A DNA stretch of 64,000 nucleotides from an uncultured Chitinophagaceae bacterium (GTDB taxonomy: Bacteria; Bacteroidota; Bacteroidia; Chitinophagales; Chitinophagaceae), in NCBI GenBank assembly GCA_937873715.1, contig CALMYJ010000005.1:62001-126000 (forward strand), written 5' to 3'. Of this stretch, positions 27,068-36,498 are shown piece by piece. The stretch's first letter is position 1, and every line of letters begins with the position of its first letter. The position numbers and the translations under genes were made by a program. The notes below the pieces were generated by a model that searched no databases, had not been told where the DNA came from, and saw only the letters and a program-made list of their open reading frames with translations.

Positions 27068-27183
27068 TCAGGGGCTTATTAGGCCAAAATTCCCTAATTC
27101 GAAGAGATTTTTAAACCATTTCCCTTCAAGTTAATGCAAAGCTATCTTAACGATTGCTTATTTTGCTTCAACTGCTCCATTAA

Positions 27184-27351
27184 TTATTTATGTTTAAGAT
27201 TTATATTTTGCATGAGAAATATCAGTAAAAAAAGAGCTAACAGGAAAAGACCCAGCAATATCAAAAAGACATACCGGATAATTTTAGAGCGAAAGCTCTT
27301 GTTTTCTTTCTTGGTCTTTCCTTTTGTAGCTGGTTGTTTCTTTCTTTTCAT
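27184..27351 (-). CDS. Small basic single-pass membrane peptide
   Basis: 55 residues, ATG 27351 to TAA 27184. The first 26 residues are highly basic (MKRKKQPATKGKTKKENKS), followed by a strongly hydrophobic helix (YVFLILLGLFLLALFLLIFL) and a short polar tail. The layout matches the 58-residue protein ahead of czcA. It lies 19 nt downstream of the PepSY gene on the same strand. The frame on the opposite strand (27134-27460) overlaps the PepSY gene and looks like a shadow. Confidence 0.6.
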   Translation of the reverse strand: MKRKKQPATKGKTKKENKSFRSKIIRYVFLILLGLFLLALFLLIFLMQNINLKHK

Positions 27352-27370
27352 AGCAAGAATGTACCATTAC

Positions 27371-28168
27371 CTATATTTTAATATTTATATCTGGAAAGTA
27401 ATTGATGCTTTTTCTTCTCTTCCATTTTGCACTAATAAAGAACAGTACAAACCCACTTAATACCGTCACCAAGCCAAAAATGGAGAAAATCCGAAGCAGG
27501 ATATTGCCAAAATTATCCCTGCCTTCATAATCCATTGTGTGCATCATCCATAGAAAATCAAATACCCTCCATTTACTGTTACGAAATTTTTGAACCGTTC
27601 CCAATTCACTGGATACATATACTGAAGTTTTTGATGGATGCTTAAATGTAATGGCATAAGCAGGCAATGGGCTTTCCCGGTATTCATGATGACCATTGGT
27701 GGTTGTAAGATATTCTACGGATGCCACTTTGGGCTCGCCGTTAAACCGCATCTTAGCTACTTCAATTGCTTCTTCTTGCGTTAATGAACCCCTGAGTTGT
27801 CCGGTTTCTGCATCAGCCAGGTGATTCATGGATTGCATCTCATGCTCATGGCCGCCTTCATTATGCAAAACAGATATACAACGCACCTGGTAAAATGGTT
27901 TTCCCAATATTTCAATCAACTGGATAGCTACTACTGAATCAATCCGGTGAACCTTCTTAATTGTGTCTAACACTACTGTTGGACTTACCAATGAAATGTT
28001 GGAAGAAAGCAGTGGTGCATTTTTCTTTTGAAAATCACCATGCACTTCATCCATATTACTCCAACTGAAATAAAGACCACCGATTGTCCACATCAGAAAT
28101 TGAATGCCTAACAAAACACCAAGCCACCGATGCGTTTTTCGGATATAATAATGTTTGCTTTTTGCCAT
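27371..28168 (-). CDS. PepSY-associated membrane protein
   Basis: 265 residues with an N-terminal membrane helix (HRWLGVLLGIQFLMWTIGGLYFSW) and a C-terminal helix (ILLRIFSIFGLVTVLSGFVLFF). The central periplasmic part contains a PepSY-like region (LTQEEAIEVAKMRFNGEPKVASVEYL). The His-rich stretch EGGHEHEMQSMNH could bind metal. Such proteins are often found with copper or iron transport genes and may act in metal reduction. It follows the CPH-type copper ATPase by 20 nt. Confidence 0.82.
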   Translation of the reverse strand: MAKSKHYYIRKTHRWLGVLLGIQFLMWTIGGLYFSWSNMDEVHGDFQKKNAPLLSSNISLVSPTVVLDTIKKVHRIDSVVAIQLIEILGKPFYQVRCISVLHNEGGHEHEMQSMNHLADAETGQLRGSLTQEEAIEVAKMRFNGEPKVASVEYLTTTNGHHEYRESPLPAYAITFKHPSKTSVYVSSELGTVQKFRNSKWRVFDFLWMMHTMDYEGRDNFGNILLRIFSIFGLVTVLSGFVLFFISAKWKRRKSINYFPDINIKI

Positions 28169-28188
28169 AAACAGATTTGCTTGTTGGG

Positions 28189-30459
28189 TTATTTTACTTT
28201 TAAAAGACTTGCATTAATAGCTACCACAACTGTACTAACACTCATCAATACAGCGCCTGCAGCAGGGCTTAATAGGATTCCCATTTTGTACAATACTCCT
28301 GCCGCCAAAGGCAAAGCCACTACATTGTAACCCGTTGCCCAAATTAAATTCTGAATCATCTTTCTGTAAGTGGCTTTGCCAAACTGAATCAGTGAAACAA
28401 CATCTTTGGGGTTGCTGTTCACCAACACAATCCCCGCTGTTTCGGCGGCTATATCAGAACCTGAACCAACTGCTATTCCTACATTGGCCTGTGCTAATGC
28501 AGGTGCATCATTTACTCCATCGCCTGTCATGGCAACATATTCGCCTTTATCCTGTAATTCCTTAATTTTCTCTAATTTTTGATGCGGTAATACTTCCGCA
28601 ATAAAGCTGTCCATCCCTAATCTTTCACTTACACCTTTCGCTACTGTTGCATTATCACCCGTTAACAAAATAGCCTTAATATTATTTTGGTGCAATGTTT
28701 TGATGGCATCGTATGACTCTGGCCTTATTTCATCTGCCAGAGCAATTGAACCGGCTATATCATCATCTATCAAAACGAATACAAGGGTTTCTTCTGCCTT
28801 TACCATATCATCTTTTGTGAGAAAAGCAAACTTTTCTTTTAGATAACCGGGACTTACTACCATTACATCTTTCCTGTCTATAATTCCGGTAATCCCTTTT
28901 CCTGTAATCGCTTCAAATCCGGTTGCATGGGGAAGAGCCAGATTCAATTCTTTTGCTTTATCTACAATTCCAGTTGCAATGGGATGTTCAGAATTTTGCT
29001 CCAATGCAGCAGCATATTGTAAAATCTGCTCCGCAGTATATTTGTCGTTGTGTGTTACATACCTCACCACCTGAAATTTACCTACGGTAAGCGTTCCGGT
29101 TTTATCAAATACAAGTGTGGTTATTCTCCTTGAGTTTTCAAAGGCCGTTCTGTTTTTTATCAGGAGACCATGTTTTGCAGATAAAGCAGTTGATTTAGCG
29201 ACAACCAACGGAACTGCCAATCCTAAAGCATGAGGACAACAAATAACTATGACGGTTACCATTCTTTCAATGGAAAATGCCAAATCCTTTCCTGATAAAT
29301 ACCATACAAGAAATGTGGTAATACCTGCCACAATAGCTATCAGCGTCAACCATCTTGCTGCTGTATCTGCAATCAGTTGTGTTTTGGATTTTGATTTCTG
29401 TGCATCCTGTACCAGTTTTATCACCTGGGATAGATAAGAATCTTTTGCTCCATGAGCAACTGCCACTTTTATTGCACCATTACCGTTGATAGAACCGGCA
29501 ATTACTTTATCCCCCTTGCTTTTTCCAACAGGTTTTGATTCACCGGTAAGCATACTTTCATTAAGATAACTTTCCCCTTCTGCGATGATACCATCAGCTG
29601 CAATTTTCTCACCTGGCTTTATCAGAATTGTATCGCCTTCTTTAAGCGATTCTGTTTTTACATCCGTTACTTTATCTCCATTCACTAAATGTGCATCATC
29701 AGGCATTAGCTGAACCAGTAATTCCAGTTCCCTCGAAGCACCGGCTACCGATTTCATTTCTATCCAATGCCCCAATAGCATGATAAGGATAAGTGTTGCT
29801 AACTCCCAGAAAAAATCCATCCCCTGCAATCCAAAGACGGTTGCCACGCTGTAGATATACGCCGCTGAAATGGCAAACCCCACGAGTGTCATCATGCCGG
29901 GATTTTTTGCCCTCATTTCACCAACCAATCCTTTCAGGAAAGGCCAACCTCCGTAAAAGAAAACAACAGATGATAAAAAGAACAGCACATATTTTGAACC
30001 CGGGAAACTGAAATGAATATTTAACCAGTGTTGTATCATTTCTGATAACAACATAACAGGTACTGTGAGAATTAATACCACATAAAATCTCTTCTTGAAA
30101 TCGGCAATGCCCGATGTGTGAGCTTCATGTCCGCTATGTGCTCCCGGTTTTTTTAAAGGAACTAAAGTCATTCCGCACAAGGGACATTTACCTGGCACAT
30201 CCTGAACTATTTGCGGATGCATGGGGCAGGTGTATTTGGTAAATCCCTGTTGTGCTGTATTGATATTTACAACAGGTGCATGTTGCTGTTCATGAGCTTC
30301 CTGCTTTTGTGTTTTATGTTCTGCATGGTGATGATGTGAATGGCTGTTATCTGATTCCTTGGTAACAGGAATAAGTTTCATTCCACATTTGGGGCAATCA
30401 CCCGGTTTATCCTGAATGATTTCAGGATGCATCGGACAGGTATATTGCTGCTGTTGCAT
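28189..30459 (-). CDS. CopB-type copper P1B ATPase with two metal-binding repeats
   Basis: 756 residues from ATG 30459; the longer frame begins with TTG and overlaps the preceding gene. Two YHS-like heavy-metal-binding repeats (YTCPMHPE...CPKCGM and YTCPMHPQ...CPLCGM) at about 7-28 and 77-98 flank a His-rich segment (38-60). The membrane motif is CPH (408-410), characteristic of P1B-3 CopB-like pumps, rather than CPC. TGES at 305-308, DKTGT at 452-456 and GDGVNDAP are intact. It exports copper and probably silver. It starts 7 nt after the DUF2911 stop. Confidence 0.93.
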   Translation of the reverse strand: MQQQQYTCPMHPEIIQDKPGDCPKCGMKLIPVTKESDNSHSHHHHAEHKTQKQEAHEQQHAPVVNINTAQQGFTKYTCPMHPQIVQDVPGKCPLCGMTLVPLKKPGAHSGHEAHTSGIADFKKRFYVVLILTVPVMLLSEMIQHWLNIHFSFPGSKYVLFFLSSVVFFYGGWPFLKGLVGEMRAKNPGMMTLVGFAISAAYIYSVATVFGLQGMDFFWELATLILIMLLGHWIEMKSVAGASRELELLVQLMPDDAHLVNGDKVTDVKTESLKEGDTILIKPGEKIAADGIIAEGESYLNESMLTGESKPVGKSKGDKVIAGSINGNGAIKVAVAHGAKDSYLSQVIKLVQDAQKSKSKTQLIADTAARWLTLIAIVAGITTFLVWYLSGKDLAFSIERMVTVIVICCPHALGLAVPLVVAKSTALSAKHGLLIKNRTAFENSRRITTLVFDKTGTLTVGKFQVVRYVTHNDKYTAEQILQYAAALEQNSEHPIATGIVDKAKELNLALPHATGFEAITGKGITGIIDRKDVMVVSPGYLKEKFAFLTKDDMVKAEETLVFVLIDDDIAGSIALADEIRPESYDAIKTLHQNNIKAILLTGDNATVAKGVSERLGMDSFIAEVLPHQKLEKIKELQDKGEYVAMTGDGVNDAPALAQANVGIAVGSGSDIAAETAGIVLVNSNPKDVVSLIQFGKATYRKMIQNLIWATGYNVVALPLAAGVLYKMGILLSPAAGAVLMSVSTVVVAINASLLKVK

Positions 30460-30466
30460 ACGCTGA

Positions 30467-31033
30467 TTATTTAATGACGAAAGGAAGTTCAATTTTTATC
30501 TTCTCCCATGCTACTGATATTTTTCCCTTATTGCTGCTATTCGTTTCAATAAAATACTGCAGCCTTTCCGTATGTGCATTTTTTCCGGGTTTTACTTTCA
30601 GTCTTATCACATCCTCTTTCTCATCATACTCTGTCGCCAAATGCTGCTTCCATTGTTTGTTGATGATAATCGTCCATTCATTTTTTCCCGGTATGGTAAA
30701 GAGAGCATATTTACCGGCAGGTATTTCCTTGCCATTAACAATAAATGCTTTGGGCATTTCAAGTGTAGTAGCATCATGAGCCCCGGTTACCCATACTTCA
30801 TCATAAGGAACAAGACCACCCCAGATAATTCTTTTACGAACACCTGGTGAATGGTAATTGATTTTAATGCTATCACCATTTACAATAGCATAAGCCATTG
30901 ATTTAATACTTTTCTTAGAAGTATCTTTAACCAGATTGGGATTATAGCATACTTCATCAGTCTTTTGTGCTACCGAGTTAAGTGAACTAATTAAAATAAT
31001 AGCTGATAATACAAGTTTCAAAATGGTATTCAT
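30467..31033 (-). CDS. DUF2911 secreted protein
   Basis: 188 residues with a signal peptide (LVLSAIILISSLNSVAQ). The core matches DUF2911: YHSPGVRKRIIWGGLVPYDEVWVTGAHDATTLE, then GKEIPAGKYALFTIPGKNEWTIIINK. The family is common in Bacteroidota, periplasmic or secreted, and of unknown function. It lies between the second CusB-like adaptor and the copper ATPase with short gaps (20 and 7 nt), so it belongs to the copper operon. Confidence 0.88.
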   Translation of the reverse strand: MNTILKLVLSAIILISSLNSVAQKTDEVCYNPNLVKDTSKKSIKSMAYAIVNGDSIKINYHSPGVRKRIIWGGLVPYDEVWVTGAHDATTLEMPKAFIVNGKEIPAGKYALFTIPGKNEWTIIINKQWKQHLATEYDEKEDVIRLKVKPGKNAHTERLQYFIETNSSNKGKISVAWEKIKIELPFVIK

Positions 31034-31053
31034 GTATTTGATTTATGAATTTA

Positions 31054-32250
31054 TTAATGATTATGTCCCGCCATCGGGTCGGCTCCTTTTTTAAATACAT
31101 ATTCACTGTGCAGTAAATAAGCTCCTGTAAGTACTACTACATCACCGGACTTTAATCCTGATTTTATCTCAATACGGTCATCACTTTCAAGTCCAGTTTG
31201 TACCATTGTGCTTTTGAATGTATTCTTCCCGGTTTGTATCCAGACTGTTGCTCCCTTACCATCTCTTATTACTGCGTCAATGGGAAGTGTGAGTGACTGC
31301 CGTTGCGGACTTTTCAACAACACATAAGCAGGCATACCGGGCTTTAACTGGTTACCCGGATTAGGAATTGAAACCCGGATTAGATTTATTCTTGTATCGG
31401 GATTGATTTCGGGGTTAACAAATTCAATGCGGCCTTTGATTTCCTTATTCTCAAAATCCGGTAGCTGAACTGTAGCTGCACTGTTTCTGTTTACTTCTGC
31501 AAGCTGTGAAGTATATACTTGTGCCTCTGCCCATAAAGTTGACAGGTCGGCCAGTTTTACAATGGTTCCGCCTTCCATTACATAACCTCCTTCTCTGATG
31601 TCTGATTGAGTAATATATCCGCCTGCTGTACTGTAAAAGGTAGTGGTGGGTGTTGCTTTTTTTGTTGTTGCCAGTTCGTTTATCTGTGTTTCACTTAAAC
31701 CCCAAAGCAGCAGTTTGTTTTTTGCACTCTGAATTAACTGGTCAAAGTCGATGGCGGTTTCATTGGTAAATGTTTTCTTTTTATCCAGTGCCAGCAGGTA
31801 CTCCTGTTTAGCATTGTTCAATTCTTCACTGTACAAATCATAAAGGGGCGAACCTTTTTTTACATAGTCACCCAAATTTTTATAATACAGCTTTTCAATC
31901 CTGCCCATTATTCTTGAACTCACTGAACTTGCTTTCATCTGGTCGAAATTCAATGTAGCGGTCAATACTAACTGGTCGCCGATAGTACCGTTGCGGATTG
32001 TGTCAGTTTGTATATTTCCTAATTGTATTTGCTGTTCACTTAACTGTAACTCATCCTTACTTTCACCATTCTTTTTTTTCACCCGAGTTAAATCCATTTT
32101 ACAAATAGGACATTTGCCCGGCTTATATTCCACTACCTGCGGGTCCATCGAGCAGGTATAATAAGTATCCGGGTCTTTCGGTATCTCCGTTTTGTTTTTG
32201 CATGAAATAAAAAAGAGAAAGGCTATTGCTATGATTATAGTATATCGCAT
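31054..32250 (-). CDS. CusB-like RND adaptor with one metal-binding repeat
   Basis: 398 residues with lipoprotein signal (IAIAFLFFISCKN). One heavy-metal-binding repeat YTCSMDPQ...CPICKM at about 30-55, in which the usual CGM is CKM, is followed by a standard adaptor fold with a lipoyl domain, helical hairpin and beta-barrel. It ends GADPMAGHNH, a Met/His tail. CusB proteins deliver Cu(I)/Ag(I) to the CusA pump and bridge to the outer channel. It is one of two adjacent CusB-like genes (3-nt gap), unusual for a single CusA. Confidence 0.9.
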   Translation of the reverse strand: MRYTIIIAIAFLFFISCKNKTEIPKDPDTYYTCSMDPQVVEYKPGKCPICKMDLTRVKKKNGESKDELQLSEQQIQLGNIQTDTIRNGTIGDQLVLTATLNFDQMKASSVSSRIMGRIEKLYYKNLGDYVKKGSPLYDLYSEELNNAKQEYLLALDKKKTFTNETAIDFDQLIQSAKNKLLLWGLSETQINELATTKKATPTTTFYSTAGGYITQSDIREGGYVMEGGTIVKLADLSTLWAEAQVYTSQLAEVNRNSAATVQLPDFENKEIKGRIEFVNPEINPDTRINLIRVSIPNPGNQLKPGMPAYVLLKSPQRQSLTLPIDAVIRDGKGATVWIQTGKNTFKSTMVQTGLESDDRIEIKSGLKSGDVVVLTGAYLLHSEYVFKKGADPMAGHNH

Positions 32251-32252
32251 AA

Positions 32253-33722
32253 TCAGTTTTTTATTTTGATGAAACTTTCACTGTCCATTAAATACTGGGC
32301 ATTTGCAGCAACCGAATCTGTTACCGTTAATCCATATATAATTTGTATGTGTTTCTGATGAATGATGCCGGTATTAATCTTTACTGCCTTAAATCCTCCA
32401 TCTGTTTTACTGAAGACCACTTTATCCATACCTAAAGAAAGCACTGCTTCTTTTGGTAACCAGTAGGCTTCTTTGCTATTTCCAAAAATGGTAGCCCTTA
32501 TCTGGCTTCCGATTGGTATTTTCAGGCTGCTGTTATTAAAGTAAACTCTTGCAGTGAGTGTTTTACTTTCTTTCCTGTAAAAAGGTTCAATGAAATCAAT
32601 GCCTGCCCTGAAATCTTTACCCGGTGCAGTTTCAGGAACTATTCTTACGGTATTACCAACTTTTACCAACGACTGATTATCTCCATATATATTGAGAATT
32701 GCCCAAGCCCTGTCAGGATTAAAGACAGTGAAAACAGATTGTCCTTTCTGAATATACATTCCCTCTTTTAAGGAAAGCTCCTCTGTTATCAGCGAAATAT
32801 CTTTCATGATTCCTGCTGATGTGTTCATTGTTCCGCCATTTGCCGCTTCATGAATATGACCACTGTAATTGCTGTAAACAGTAATGGTCAGTGATGGCTT
32901 GCCTGATTGAATGACCTGTTGTAATTGCTCATTACTCATGCCAAGCAGTAATAGTTTATCTTTTGCTGCCTGTATGAAAGTTGAGTTTTCTGCGTCGTTC
33001 TTTAACAGGAATAATAAATTCTGTTGTGCGGTTAGTAATTCAGGACTGTAAATGTCGAATATCTTTTGCCCTTTGTTTATCTTCTGATAACGGTATCGTA
33101 CATACAACTTTTCAATTCTGCCTGATACTCTTGCCGAAATACTTCCCACCTGTCTTGTATCATACGCAATATTTCCTAACGCCTCAATTTCAATTTGCTC
33201 ACCTCTTTTCTCCATTGTTGTTACAGGAATGGATGATATTACAAATTCGTTGGTAGGTTTTAGTAATGATTCAAGTTCCACATCACTTACTTGCTTGCTG
33301 CCCGTTTCCTTTTTTACCAAATCCATTCCGCAGATTGGGCAGGTGCCGGGTTTATCCTTTATGATTTCGGGATGCATGGGGCAGGTATATTCCACTTTAT
33401 CATGCTCATGATTATCCTGATCCATCTTCACTAAATTCATCCCGCATTTAGGACATGTACCCGGTTTGTCGCTGAATATGGAATCTTCAGGCATGGGGCA
33501 GGTGTACATTTCTTTATTACCCTGCTGCATCTTCACTAAATCCATTCCGCACTTAGGACAAGTACCCGGCTTGTCGCTGAAAACAGAATCTTCAGGCATG
33601 GGACAGGTGTACATTTCTTTTGGTGCTTCTGGCTTATGTTCTGCATGAGGGTCTTTATTATTGTTGCAGGCCACCGCAGCAACAATCAGTATCACACAAC
33701 TTATAAAAAATAGTTTCTTCAT
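32253..33722 (-). CDS. CusB-like RND adaptor with three metal-binding repeats
   Basis: 489 residues with lipoprotein signal ([11 protein letters not shown]). Three consecutive metal-binding repeats occupy residues 35-141: two nearly identical YTCPMPEDS...CPKCGM units and one YTCPMHPE...CPICGM unit. The adaptor fold follows from about 160 with lipoyl, hairpin and barrel segments. The repeats should raise periplasmic Cu/Ag binding capacity. It sits between the multicopper oxidase gene and the second adaptor in the copper operon. Confidence 0.9.
   Translation of the reverse strand: MKKLFFISCVILIVAAVACNNNKDPHAEHKPEAPKEMYTCPMPEDSVFSDKPGTCPKCGMDLVKMQQGNKEMYTCPMPEDSIFSDKPGTCPKCGMNLVKMDQDNHEHDKVEYTCPMHPEIIKDKPGTCPICGMDLVKKETGSKQVSDVELESLLKPTNEFVISSIPVTTMEKRGEQIEIEALGNIAYDTRQVGSISARVSGRIEKLYVRYRYQKINKGQKIFDIYSPELLTAQQNLLFLLKNDAENSTFIQAAKDKLLLLGMSNEQLQQVIQSGKPSLTITVYSNYSGHIHEAANGGTMNTSAGIMKDISLITEELSLKEGMYIQKGQSVFTVFNPDRAWAILNIYGDNQSLVKVGNTVRIVPETAPGKDFRAGIDFIEPFYRKESKTLTARVYFNNSSLKIPIGSQIRATIFGNSKEAYWLPKEAVLSLGMDKVVFSKTDGGFKAVKINTGIIHQKHIQIIYGLTVTDSVAANAQYLMDSESFIKIKN
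33411..33620 (-). repeat. Tandem 105-bp repeat inside CusB-like gene
   Basis: Two in-frame 105-bp units (33516-33620 and 33411-33515) each encode 35 residues of metal-binding repeat. They are nearly identical in protein (V/I and D/N changes plus the linker) and similar in DNA, which indicates a fairly recent duplication. A third, more diverged unit follows. Confidence 0.85.
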
Positions 33723-33731
33723 CTTTTTTGT

Positions 33732-35234
33732 TTAACTCAATTGATATTGTAACATCATGCCATCGTCTTCATGTTCGAGATTATGACAATGGAAAACAAA
33801 TTTGCCTATGTTGCTTTCAAATGGAACAATCACTTTCACTGTTTCTCCCGGCATTACCAGCACTGTGTCTTTCCACCCGGTTTCTGATGCTATCAGGTTA
33901 CCTCTTCCGCCACTTCGTTGCACTACCTGGAAGAACACTCCGTGCAGGTGCATTGGATGCGGCTCATCACCTTTGCTGTTATCAAACACCCATAGTTCAT
34001 TGGTGTTTGCAGCTACATTTTCATCAATACGACTGCTGTCAAACAATTTTCCATTAATGCGGTGACGCATCTGCATTCCATCATTCATAGGATAGCCATG
34101 ATGTTCCATTGCATTTGAAATTTCAAATGTTCTTGACTTAACAGCAGATGAAGCAGGAACAGTTGTGATGTTTGAAAGGATTGCAGGAACAGTGAATGTA
34201 TCCGTAACAGTGCTGGCTACTTTAAACTTCATGATTTTGAATTGCTGTTTGCCCTGTGCATCTCCACCATTGCCAAACTCTTTGCTGATTAAAAATATTT
34301 CTGTACCAATAGCATTGCCGGAAAAATTTACCAATACATCTAATCGTTCTCCGGGAGCAATCAATATTTCTTTTACTGGTGATGGATTCTTCAATAAGCC
34401 TCCGTCATTACCGATTATTGTTATATCTGCATTGTTACTTAGTGCAAGATTGTACACTCTTGCATTGGAACCATTCAAAATGCGAAGACGATAAAACCGT
34501 GTGGCAACCTCCGTATAGGGTGAATAAACACCGTTTACGATAATTGATTCGCCCATGTAACCAGCCATCACTTCTTCCATTGACGGATTATAAGTAATGC
34601 CATTTGATGTAATACGTTTATCCTGTATCACTAATGGAAGTTCAAACTGACCGGATGGAAGATTGAGTGTTGCTTCTTCTGCATCATTAATGATAAACAG
34701 ACCAGCCAATCCCTGGAACACCTGCTTGCCAGTCATTTCATGCGGATGCGGATGATACCAGCTTAAACCGGCCCGCTGGTTTACGGTAAACTGGTAACGG
34801 AATGTTCCTCCTGCATTTGCAAGCTGGTCTGGATGCCCGTCCATCAATGCAGGAATTTTTAATCCATGCCAGTGAATATTGGTATGCTCAGATAAATTAT
34901 TCTGTAGTAAAATATTTACGGTGTCGCCTCTGTTTGCTTTGAATGAAGGACCCAATAAACTATTGGACTGATAACCCAATACAGGAATATTAGTTCCTTT
35001 GAGATTGGCGATGGTTGACTGTGCTGTAAGTGTATGATTTAATCCTGCCTGCGATGGAACAGAAAGCAGTCTTGAAAAATCCCCTTCAGATACCATTACC
35101 GGCTCCGTCATCAATCCCCTGTGATGTTCTTTTTTACATCCTGAGCAACTGGCAAGAAAACCAGCAACTGTTCCACCGGTAATAACGGTTCCGGCGCTAA
35201 GCCCGGACATCTTTAAAAAGGTTCTTCTTTTCAT
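33732..35234 (-). CDS. Multicopper oxidase (CopA/CueO-like)
   Basis: 500 residues from ATG 35234 (MKRRTFLKMSGLSAG), which gives a proper export signal; the longer frame overlaps the TolC gene. Copper ligands are visible: HWH at 121-123, HPHPH at 161-165, HPMHLH at 426-431 and HCHNLEHEDDGMM from 482, the last giving the type 1 cysteine and axial methionine. The N-terminus has an RR pair but is not a full Tat box, and SCSGC near residue 30 could be a lipobox. A periplasmic cuprous oxidase role fits its place between the CusB and TolC genes. Confidence 0.92.
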   Translation of the reverse strand: MKRRTFLKMSGLSAGTVITGGTVAGFLASCSGCKKEHHRGLMTEPVMVSEGDFSRLLSVPSQAGLNHTLTAQSTIANLKGTNIPVLGYQSNSLLGPSFKANRGDTVNILLQNNLSEHTNIHWHGLKIPALMDGHPDQLANAGGTFRYQFTVNQRAGLSWYHPHPHEMTGKQVFQGLAGLFIINDAEEATLNLPSGQFELPLVIQDKRITSNGITYNPSMEEVMAGYMGESIIVNGVYSPYTEVATRFYRLRILNGSNARVYNLALSNNADITIIGNDGGLLKNPSPVKEILIAPGERLDVLVNFSGNAIGTEIFLISKEFGNGGDAQGKQQFKIMKFKVASTVTDTFTVPAILSNITTVPASSAVKSRTFEISNAMEHHGYPMNDGMQMRHRINGKLFDSSRIDENVAANTNELWVFDNSKGDEPHPMHLHGVFFQVVQRSGGRGNLIASETGWKDTVLVMPGETVKVIVPFESNIGKFVFHCHNLEHEDDGMMLQYQLS

Positions 35235-35244
35235 ACAACTGGTT

Positions 35245-36498
35245 TTATTTTTTCTCAATAATTCTTTCAATAGTTACCTGCAAGCGAAGCGACTGATTGA
35301 GCAACTCTATGTATTCAAGTTGTTTCATGTTCAATCTTTCCCAGGCATCATAGAGCATAAATAATTCCTCTGTGTTTTGCTCATAACCCAATTGCATGGT
35401 TTTATAATTATTCTTCAATGCTGGAATAATATTTTCTTCATACAGCTTTAATTGTTTTTTCTTTAGTTCCAGTTCATTTCTCATACCATAAGCCATGCCG
35501 CTGTATTCGTTCACCATCATTTCTTTTTGCGACTGAATGGCATAGCTTTTCCATTTTAGGCTTTCGATATTGGCCTTGTTCATCTTTGATGACCATTTCG
35601 CCATTGGAATCCGCACCATGCCCATGATGGTGTATTGCATAGGCTGGCCTCCAAAACCAAACATATTATCGTAACGGATTCCGAATTGAGGTTTGAGTGC
35701 TGCTTTTTCTGTTTCCTGTTTCAACCTTGTAAGATTAATTTCCTGGTCAAGTGATTTTAAATCGCTCCGGTTAGTGTAAAAAAGAGTGCTGTCGAATACA
35801 ATGGCTGAATAATCATTTAACTGATACGTGGTGTCAATATCAAAATCAATCATGGCATTTCTTCCCATCAGTGCATTCAACCGGATTCTTTTCTCCCGGA
35901 TGTCGTTCTCAAACATCAACTGCATATTCTTAACATCACCCAATGCAGCTTTCGCTTTATAGTAAGCACTGATTTTCTCCAATCCGTTTTTATAACGTAT
36001 CTCCGCATTCTTAATCATGAAATCAAGAATCTTTTCATTCTCTGCCAGTATCACCAGTTTCTTTTCCAGGATTATCCATTCGTAATAAAACTGTTTTGCA
36101 TCATTGATTAATTCGTTCAGCGTGGCGTTTTTCTTTTCCTTCTCCACTGATGACATCGCCTTCATGTAGGTTTCATCTGCATCCAGTTTTTTTCTGTTGG
36201 GAAACATCTGTTCACCGGACACCATCACGGAACCCATGCCCGGAATATCACCTTCTCTATGCCAGAGCCGAACATCATAGGGTGTCATAAACTGGCCGAT
36301 GCCAACCTGCGGCGGCATCCAGCTTCTTGCACCTTTGGCCGCTTCATCCATTGAGCGGATTTCATTGTCATACATTTTCACTACCGGGTGTGAAGCTTTG
36401 ATGCTGTCAATAACAGCATCAAGCTTTAGCGTTTGCGAACGGCTGCTGAAAGCAACCATTATTGCAAACAATGTTGGGAGTATTTTATTCTTTAACAT
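35245..36498 (-). CDS. TolC-family outer-membrane efflux channel (CusC-like)
   Basis: 417 residues with a signal peptide (LPTLFAIMVAFSSRSQ) and two TolC repeats rich in long helices (NELINDAKQFYYEWIILEKK; EYSGMAYGMRNELELKKKQL). It is the outer channel for the split CusA pump, whose second part ends just upstream with a 14-nt overlap. It has more methionines than the TolC domain fused to CzcA, in keeping with a Cu/Ag route. Confidence 0.88.
   Translation of the reverse strand: MLKNKILPTLFAIMVAFSSRSQTLKLDAVIDSIKASHPVVKMYDNEIRSMDEAAKGARSWMPPQVGIGQFMTPYDVRLWHREGDIPGMGSVMVSGEQMFPNRKKLDADETYMKAMSSVEKEKKNATLNELINDAKQFYYEWIILEKKLVILAENEKILDFMIKNAEIRYKNGLEKISAYYKAKAALGDVKNMQLMFENDIREKRIRLNALMGRNAMIDFDIDTTYQLNDYSAIVFDSTLFYTNRSDLKSLDQEINLTRLKQETEKAALKPQFGIRYDNMFGFGGQPMQYTIMGMVRIPMAKWSSKMNKANIESLKWKSYAIQSQKEMMVNEYSGMAYGMRNELELKKKQLKLYEENIIPALKNNYKTMQLGYEQNTEELFMLYDAWERLNMKQLEYIELLNQSLRLQVTIERIIEKK

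Noticed and set aside
27134..27460. 108-codon plus-strand frame
   Set aside because: It overlaps both the 55-residue membrane peptide and the PepSY gene on the opposite strand; the minus-strand genes explain the open frame.
33411..33620. Possible CRISPR-like repeat
   Set aside because: The repeat is in-frame coding sequence for metal-binding units, with no spacers.
35235..35270. Upstream extension of the multicopper oxidase
   Set aside because: It overlaps the TolC gene and hides the export signal; the ATG at 35234 starts a proper signal sequence.
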